A DNA stretch of 64,000 bases from Carya illinoinensis (taxonomy: Eukaryota > Streptophyta > Magnoliopsida > Fagales > Juglandaceae), in assembly GCF_018687715.1 (NCBI RefSeq), contig NC_056752.1:37332001-37396000 (forward strand), given 5' to 3'. The position numbers and the translations under genes are program-made. The notes below the pieces were generated by a model that saw only the letters and a list, made by a program, of their open reading frames with translations, had not been told where the DNA came from and made no database searches. Positions 58,643 through 64,000 of the stretch are shown here, piece by piece; the stretch's first letter is position 1; the number at the start of each line of letters is the position of its first letter.

Positions 58643-59534
58643 TGTAAAGGCAAAAAAGTTGGCTAGGATTAGATGAGTAAATGATAAGGCTTATCTTATC
58701 ATATTATTTATTATTGTTGGATGACTGTAAAAATCATTATTGATTTGTATCTAAACAATGCTGAGTCTATCTAGAAGTTTTAGGAGTTGTTTAGATAAGT
58801 CCCTGAAGTCAAAGTCGAATTCTGATAGCATTGCACTTATCCAGAAGAAATCTGAACAGAGTTTAGTCTATATCAGAAGAAGTTATCACGAAATATTAAC
58901 AGTCCTTAGGGACGCGTTTTCGCGTCTGTTGCTAACCGTCAGCAGAGTCCTACTGCAACTAGAACTCTTTTCAGACTTTCTATTTAAAGGGATTCGATTT
59001 TGTATCTTTCTAAGGATTTCAAACCACGAATTTTACAGAGGAGATTCTGAACGTTTATGAGAGAAAATTCACTTGAGAATTTTCATGGAATTTTTCATAT
59101 CTTCTCGAGTGTGATCGTGCTTTGAGTGTGAAACAACATCGATTGAATTTCAGCCTTTGGAGTTCCAGAAGGAAAGTCAATATTTGAAGATCGCCAGAGG
59201 TTCTGGCTGCTACTGTGGTAGAAGACAAACGGGTCGTTTGTCTAGGCAAGTAAGAGAGTTGAATTGCAAAGGTTTTGTAATTGATTATTGCTTGTAATTG
59301 TTCTTCAAATAATAAGATTGACTTTCCTGGGTTTGGCTGTCCCGTAGGGTTTTACATTTAAAGAGTTCTTTAAAGGGTTTCCCTTCGTAACCAATCGTTG
59401 TGTCTTGCAAGTTTGATTAATTATTTTAAAGTATTTGATTCAGTTTATAATCTTGATAATTGAGATCTAACTTATTTATTCAAGGAAATTGGTAGACAAT
59501 TTCGTAGTTTTACAGGGGTACATTGGAAATTTCA
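58643..59534 (+). mobile_element. Solo LTR nested in the Copia RT gene
   Basis: An 892-bp segment starts TGTAAAGGCAAAAAAG and ends GGAAATTTCA, with the 5-bp duplication ACTTC on both sides (58638-58642 and 59535-59539). On the host's strand this splits ...YFLGIEV exactly at GAAGT and resumes SRVSSG. It holds no coding region. A TATTTAAAG-like box near 58982, and GGTTTGGCTGTCCCGTAGGG followed by AACCAATCGTTGTGTCTTGC near the far end, resemble plant Copia LTRs in plus orientation. Confidence 0.9.
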
Positions 59535-60195
59535 ACTTCTATACCCAAAAAATAGTGTAATTCTCCCAAATGTTTGACAGGAAAGTGTGAACCAAGAGAC
59601 CGAATGAATTCAAAAATCAAGGCATTATTAGAACCGGTTACTATGATATCATCAACATAAATCAACAAATATAAGCAATCGGTGGAATTTTTAAAAATAA
59701 ACAGAGAAGAGTCGGACTAAGAAGCACGAAAACCAAATGAAAGCAATTTATCACTTAATTTGGCAAACCAAGCCCTAGGGGCTTGTTTTAAACCGTAAAG
59801 AGATTTCCGAAGCTTACAAACATGATGGGGATGATCTGGATGAACGAAACCAGGTGGTTCTTGCATGAACACGGCTTCTTCGAGGTCCCCATGGAGAAAA
59901 GCATTTTAACGTCCAATTGATGAAGTGCCCAGTGAGAGGTGACAGCAAGAGAGATGAGAAGGCGTATGGTGACATGTTTGATAACGGGACTAAACATTTA
60001 TGAATAGTCTAAACCGGGTTGTTGATGGAAACCCTTGGCCACAAGACAAGCCTTGCGGCGCTCAAGGGAACCATCAGACCTTCGCTTTGTTTTGAGAATC
60101 CACTTCGAGCCTAGAACATTGTAGTGGGGGGAGAAAGGGACGAGGTCCCATGTCTCGTTTTGCAACAGGGCTTGAAATTCTTGATGCATGGCAGA
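59535..60195 (-). pseudogene. Copia reverse transcriptase N-terminal part, broken
   Basis: Minus-strand RT homology runs MHQEFQALLQNETWDLVP, VLGSKWILKTKRRSDG, ACLVAKGFHQQ, then [26 protein letters not shown] and LGELHYFLGIEV. Lesions visible: a TGA where SKYPDW should run on into the RT, a TAA in place of the Glu of DYSE (near 59998), and a 1-bp deletion after QLDVK (near 59910). The YVDD catalytic motif itself is intact. Confidence 0.9.
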
Positions 60196-61827
60196 TCACC
60201 AATCAGGGTATTTTGAGGCTTCGGTAAATGAGCTAGGTTCTTCTGGGATGGAAGGAAGCTGTGTGGATGAAGAAGCCAAAGACATAGTGAGAGAAAGAGT
60301 GGGTTGTGGCGGCCATGGAATGGTACCGTCAGAGCAAGTTCGAGGACATTGAATGTTGGATTTGGATCTTGTGACCATGGGATGAGTGGGTTGAGGAAGA
60401 AGAGGTTCAGATGAGGCCGGAGAGGGAATAGACGTAGACAATGACTCAGGAGATGGGTTGAATTGAGAAGGAGCGACGGGGTGAGAAGCTGGAGACGATG
60501 CCCTAGACTGAGAGGAAGGGGAAGGAGAGATCGGGAGTGTGGGAGTGCTGAGCTGAGCCGGTGGGCTTACGGGTTTAGAAATGGGTGTGGAAGGAGTGGA
60601 CTGCATTTGGGCCGAGAGTGGTGGGGGCCTCGATGATGATTGTGAGGACAATGGGTCAAGAGGAGATGTTGAGTTAGGGGGCTTAGCAAATGGAAATTGT
60701 TCCTCAAAGAATTGAACGTCCCGAGATATATATCTACGGCCGGATTCCACATGAAGGCAAATATAGCCTTTGTGATCTGGGCTGTAGCCCAGAAAAACAC
60801 AAGGCTTTGATCGATGGTCCAGTTTATGTCTATTATAAGGCCGCAGATTGGGCCAGCATAAAGATCCAAAAACCCGAAGGAATGAATAGTCTGGAACCTG
60901 GCCCATAAGAAGTTCAAAAGGAGAGTGGTTGGCAAGAGTGGGTGTAGGCATATGATTAATGAGAAAGGTGGCAGTGAGAAAGGCTTCGGCCCAATACATT
61001 TGAGGCATAGACGCATGGGAAAACAAAGAAAGACCTGTCTCAACGATGGGTTTATGACGACGTTCCACGGTGCCATTTTGAGGATGGGAATAGGGACAAG
61101 TGACCCTATGTGTAATGCCTAAGTTTTGGAAAATGGTTTTGAGAGTGCGAAATTCACCACCCCAATCGGTTTGAACGAAAATGATTTTGCTGGAGAAAAT
61201 ATTTTGTACGTATTTAAAAAAAGCAATCACAAGTGGAGACACATTGGATTTAGATTGTATGGTAAACAACCATATATATTTGGTATGATCATTAACAATA
61301 GAAAGATAATATTGACAACCAGTGGAAGATAAAACAGGGGACGGGCCCCATACATCAAGAAAAAGTAAATTAAAAGGCTTCGATGATTGGGTTGGAGATG
61401 ATGGATGCGGAAGGGCGTGGGCTTTGGCCTGGACACATGCCGAGCAGTCAGGAAGTCCATTATTGGAATTGGGAAGATTGAAACGGGAGATAGTTAAGGC
61501 AATGATCCGTGGAGAAGTATGACCGAAACGAAGGTGCCACAGGTGAGATGTGTTGCATGAGGTGACGAAGGCTTGAGGATGTGATGATGAAGTAGGAGAA
61601 ATGGACGCAGTGGAGGATGGCAGGACGTACAAGTTGTTCTCAACGGGACCCCGAAGTAGCATTGCCTGAGTACTAGCATCCTTCACAACAAAGAAATCAG
61701 AATGAAATTCAAAGTAAGTATGGTTGTCTTGACAAAATTGTCGGACCGAAAGCAAATTTTTGCATAAATAAGGAACAAGAAAGAGATGAGTTAAGAGGTA
61801 GTTGCCAGTGGGAGAGCTGAATTGGGC
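60196..61827 (-). pseudogene. Copia integrase region
   Basis: Open from just after a stop at 61828 to 60196. It contains the GAG-pre-integrase zinc site HLWHLRFGHTS...CSACVQAKAH, the integrase core with DVWGPSP, TDWGGEF and HPQNGTVERRHK (D, D, E present), then VFGSLCWPNLRP, CVFLGYSPDHKGY and a long Pro/Ser-rich linker. The integrase catalytic triad looks intact although neighbouring parts are broken. Confidence 0.92.
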
Positions 61828-62931
61828 CTAGCCAATATTTTGTATGGGCAAGGAGGAGCCATCGCCGATGCTGATCTGATCGGAGCCCTGATAAGTTGAC
61901 GATCCAACGTTCATATTCATGTACTCAGGAGTGAAGTGGTGCGTGGCCGCTGTGTTAGGGAACCACGAGTTTGCGAATGTAGCTGGTGGGAACACTGTAA
62001 CGTTGGCAGCCAAGGAAGGGGGTGCTGGTGCCTGAAATGAGTGATCAAAGCAATGATAACAGTTTATCGCTAAATGACCAGGTTTATTGCACATCTGACA
62101 GGTGGGACGAGGAGAAAAATTCTGGTTGGGTGGAGCTGAGTTACGAGAGCCATGCTGACTCCCACGATGGGAGCCGCGACCATGACGTCCCCCTCGATTA
62201 GAAAAGAAGCCTCCACGGGAAGAAGAATGGGAGGAATTTGGTGAGCGAAAACATGTAAAATTGGCAGATAGGGAGGTTCCGGAGAGAAGAGTTTGGGTTT
62301 GATGGGAGAGACGGGATTCATGATTGGGAAGATAACTGTAGAGTTGTGGGAGAGGTATAGATTCGGGTCTGGTAGTGAGGGAGGTGACTAGTGATTCATA
62401 ATCCGTCCCTAAACCAGCAAGGAGGTAAATGGTGAGCTCAAGATCAGAAATGGGATGACCTACTGCGCCAAGAGAGGAGGCAAGATTTTTGGCCTTGTTA
62501 AAATACTCAGGCATGGATTCAGACCCTTTCTTTAATGTGGCCAGTTGATATTTGGTATGCATAATGTGAGCAGAAGATTGAGAAGAAAAAAGATTTTGAA
62601 GAGTGGTCCATATTTCACATGAAGTAGAACAGTCAAGAACTTGGGTAAGGAGGGATTCAGAGATGGAGGCAGTGGGAGCTGAAATAACGAGTTGGTCTTG
62701 AACAAGCCATTGGAAGTGAGCCGGATTGGGTTTTTTGTTGATAGTGGCTGGAGGAGGAGGAATACTACCATCGACATAGCCGTAAATTTGGTGGCCTTTG
62801 AGAAATGGGACTATCTGAAGTTTCCAGAGTATGTAGTTTTCGAGAGTAAGTTTAAGAGTAACAGAGTGGGAGACAGCAGTGGTGATGGATGGGGGAACGG
62901 TGGGGAGGGAGGATGAATCGGTGTTTGTCAT
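61828..62931 (-). pseudogene. Copia gag and start of protease
   Basis: 367 codons. The N-terminal gag region has LKLTLENYILWKLQIVPFLK and a UBN2-like segment (WTTLQNLFSSQSSAHIM, YFNKAKNLASSLGAVG). An Arg/Gly/Ser-rich linker (GGRHGRGSHRGSQHGSRNS) follows, then a CCHC knuckle CQMCNKPGHLAINC. The protease start WFPNTAATHHFTP replaces the catalytic D-T-G with N-T-A, and a TAG follows at 61828. The protease is therefore dead. Confidence 0.92.
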
Positions 62932-62968
62932 GGTTGAGCAAACGTGGGTCTTTAGGCTCTTGATACCA

Positions 62969-63256
62969 TATTAAATCTTGTGAGAGGAATGAGCATGCCA
63001 ACCGTATGAGGAATTGTCACAAAGGAAAACAGAGACAAGTGGAAACGAAAATGTTCCTCTTCCTTCCATGAAATGTTTACACAGTGTAAAATCCTTTTTA
63101 TAGACACTATTCTATCAATAGGAAATGTAGCATCAAATGAAATAATGACATCTGTACAAGAAACTGTTACAACGAATATTCTAGAATTTTTAGACTTATT
63201 CATGCTTGCTGGAGGAATTATTTTCTTCTTGTTGTGGAGACTCTATAGCCTTAATA
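62969..63256 (-). repeat. Copia 5' LTR
   Basis: 288 bp, paired with 57513-57800. It ends TTTAATA on the minus strand, directly before the primer-binding site TGGTATCAAGAGCC. Confidence 0.93.
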
Positions 63257-63458
63257 CTTCGAAACACTGAAGGGCTTTCAGGCAAATTAAAGATAGACCC
63301 AGGATTTTAAAGGCAAGAAAGCATTCACCTTTTTGGTGGGAACAGATGATGCTTGCAAGTGGCCCTTTCACTAAAAACCTTAAAAGTGCGCTCCTTTATC
63401 AGTTTATTTATTTTTTTGATGAAAACAGCGAACTGTTCATTAATAAAGGAAGTAACGA
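63257..63458. other. Spacer between Copia and LINE
   Basis: Short sequence with the Copia TSD at its left edge and the probable LINE poly-A tail at about 63405-63420. Nothing else recognised. Confidence 0.5.
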
Positions 63459-64000
63459 TTACAGACATCCATCAAGCCATACAGCTTGTGAAATACAGTC
63501 TGGAATACAATCCCACCAAACAGCAATTGAAACAATACTAGAAGCAAAACGAGCTAGTCTGTGTGCTACTTGGTTTCCTTCTCGATAAACATGGGAAAAA
63601 TCACAGCATACAAATCTGGAAACAAGGCTTTGAATCTCCATATATAAACCCCCAAGAAGGGACTGATGCATGTTATTGTACTGGAGGCCTTCAATGCATA
63701 AAAGGCTGTCACTCTCAACCAGAATCTTGGGAATGCCCATCGTAGCGCACATCTGGAGTCCTCGGAAGATAGCCATCAATTCCAGGGGTTCGGAACCCCC
63801 TACTTCCAACGCAGGTTGACTCACAGCCATCAACACCTTACCCGTATGGTCCCTCAAAACAGATCCTAAACCAGATCTGCCCAGATTAGAGAGAACAGCC
63901 CCATCTACATTGAGTTTCAACCAACCTGGGCTAGGAGCTTTCCATTTATAGTGCAATCGAAGATCCCTCAGAGGAACGTGGATCTGGCTGAATCTGCGAA
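63459..64000 (-). pseudogene. LINE 3' end with RNase H domain (partial, runs off the window)
   Basis: The minus-strand frame is open from the window edge to a stop at 63459. It contains the plant LINE-associated RNase H-like (RVT_3) domain: WKAPSPGWLKLNVDGAVLSN, SGLGSVLRDHTGKVLMAV, EPLELMAIFRGLQM, ILVESDSLLCIEGL and HVYREGNQVAHRLARFA. The DGA, E and D metal-binding residues are present. Downstream on the same strand an A-rich segment (AAAAAAATAAATAAAC near 63410) may be the 3' tail. Because the window ends here, integrity of the rest is unknown. Confidence 0.8.

Larger units (their letters stand above)
57513..63256 (-). mobile_element. Ty1/Copia LTR retrotransposon, decayed
   Basis: A 5744-bp element with two 288-bp LTRs, flanked by a perfect 5-bp duplication CTTCG (57508-57512 and 63257-63261). 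On the minus strand, a TGGTATCAAGAGCC primer-binding site (initiator Met-tRNA type) follows the 5' LTR, and a GTGGGCGGG polypurine tract precedes the 3' LTR. Order is gag, protease, integrase, RT, RNase H, as in Copia. The LTRs differ at nine of 288 positions by my count, so insertion is fairly old but not ancient. Several stops, a frameshift and a nested solo LTR make it inactive. Confidence 0.95.

Noticed and set aside
60567..61522. Plus-strand and alternate-frame ORFs across the Copia integrase
   Set aside because: Shadows of the minus-strand integrase frame.

Overview
This window is nuclear DNA from a flowering plant, most likely a woody eudicot. Spliced genes with GT-AG introns, AT-rich intergenic DNA, and CACTA, MULE, hAT, Helitron, Copia and LINE elements all point that way. 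A repeated MITE with AGATGAGAT-type ends suggests Fagales (walnut/hickory/oak group), but this is a guess. Three host genes survive: a triose-phosphate/sugar-phosphate translocator (987-5049, minus), a receptor-like kinase resembling Arabidopsis GPK1 (28583-31400, plus), and a PTI1-like cytosolic kinase (53411-56547, minus) carrying a 1-bp frameshift. From memory, the Arabidopsis homologues are neighbours (At3g17430, At3g17420, At3g17410), so the window looks like an old collinear three-gene block pushed apart by mobile DNA. Layout: 1-5.6 kb translocator gene; 5.6-12.5 kb AT-rich intergenic DNA with a 256-bp MITE (8-bp TSD); 12.5-14.5 kb solo LTR (TSD TATAT); 14.8-25.9 kb a complete CACTA element (TSD ACT) with two transposition genes on the minus strand and a third, oppositely oriented plant-transposon-protein gene; 28.5-31.4 kb GPK1-like kinase; 32.1-38.0 kb a Mutator-like element (9-bp TSD) encoding a FAR1-type transposase and a convergent GRF-zinc-finger/membrane protein; 38.4-39.0 kb a small hAT-like element; 39.6-52.8 kb a second hAT-like element (8-bp TSD) split by an 11.2-kb Helitron (41272-52515) that carries two exons of a reticulon-like (RTNLB) gene and other unassigned fragments; 53.4-56.5 kb PTI1-like kinase; 57.5-63.3 kb a decayed Copia element (TSD CTTCG) with an 892-bp solo LTR nested in its reverse transcriptase (TSD GAAGT); 63.4-64 kb the 3' end of a LINE with an RNase H domain. 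The most striking structure is in the CACTA element. Palindromic TTCGAA sites recur at about 20-21 bp in arrays at both ends and in four internal clusters, the densest lying just upstream of the cargo gene. All element boundaries were found by reading target-site duplications and inverted termini directly; family names come from recognised protein motifs and were not checked by database search.
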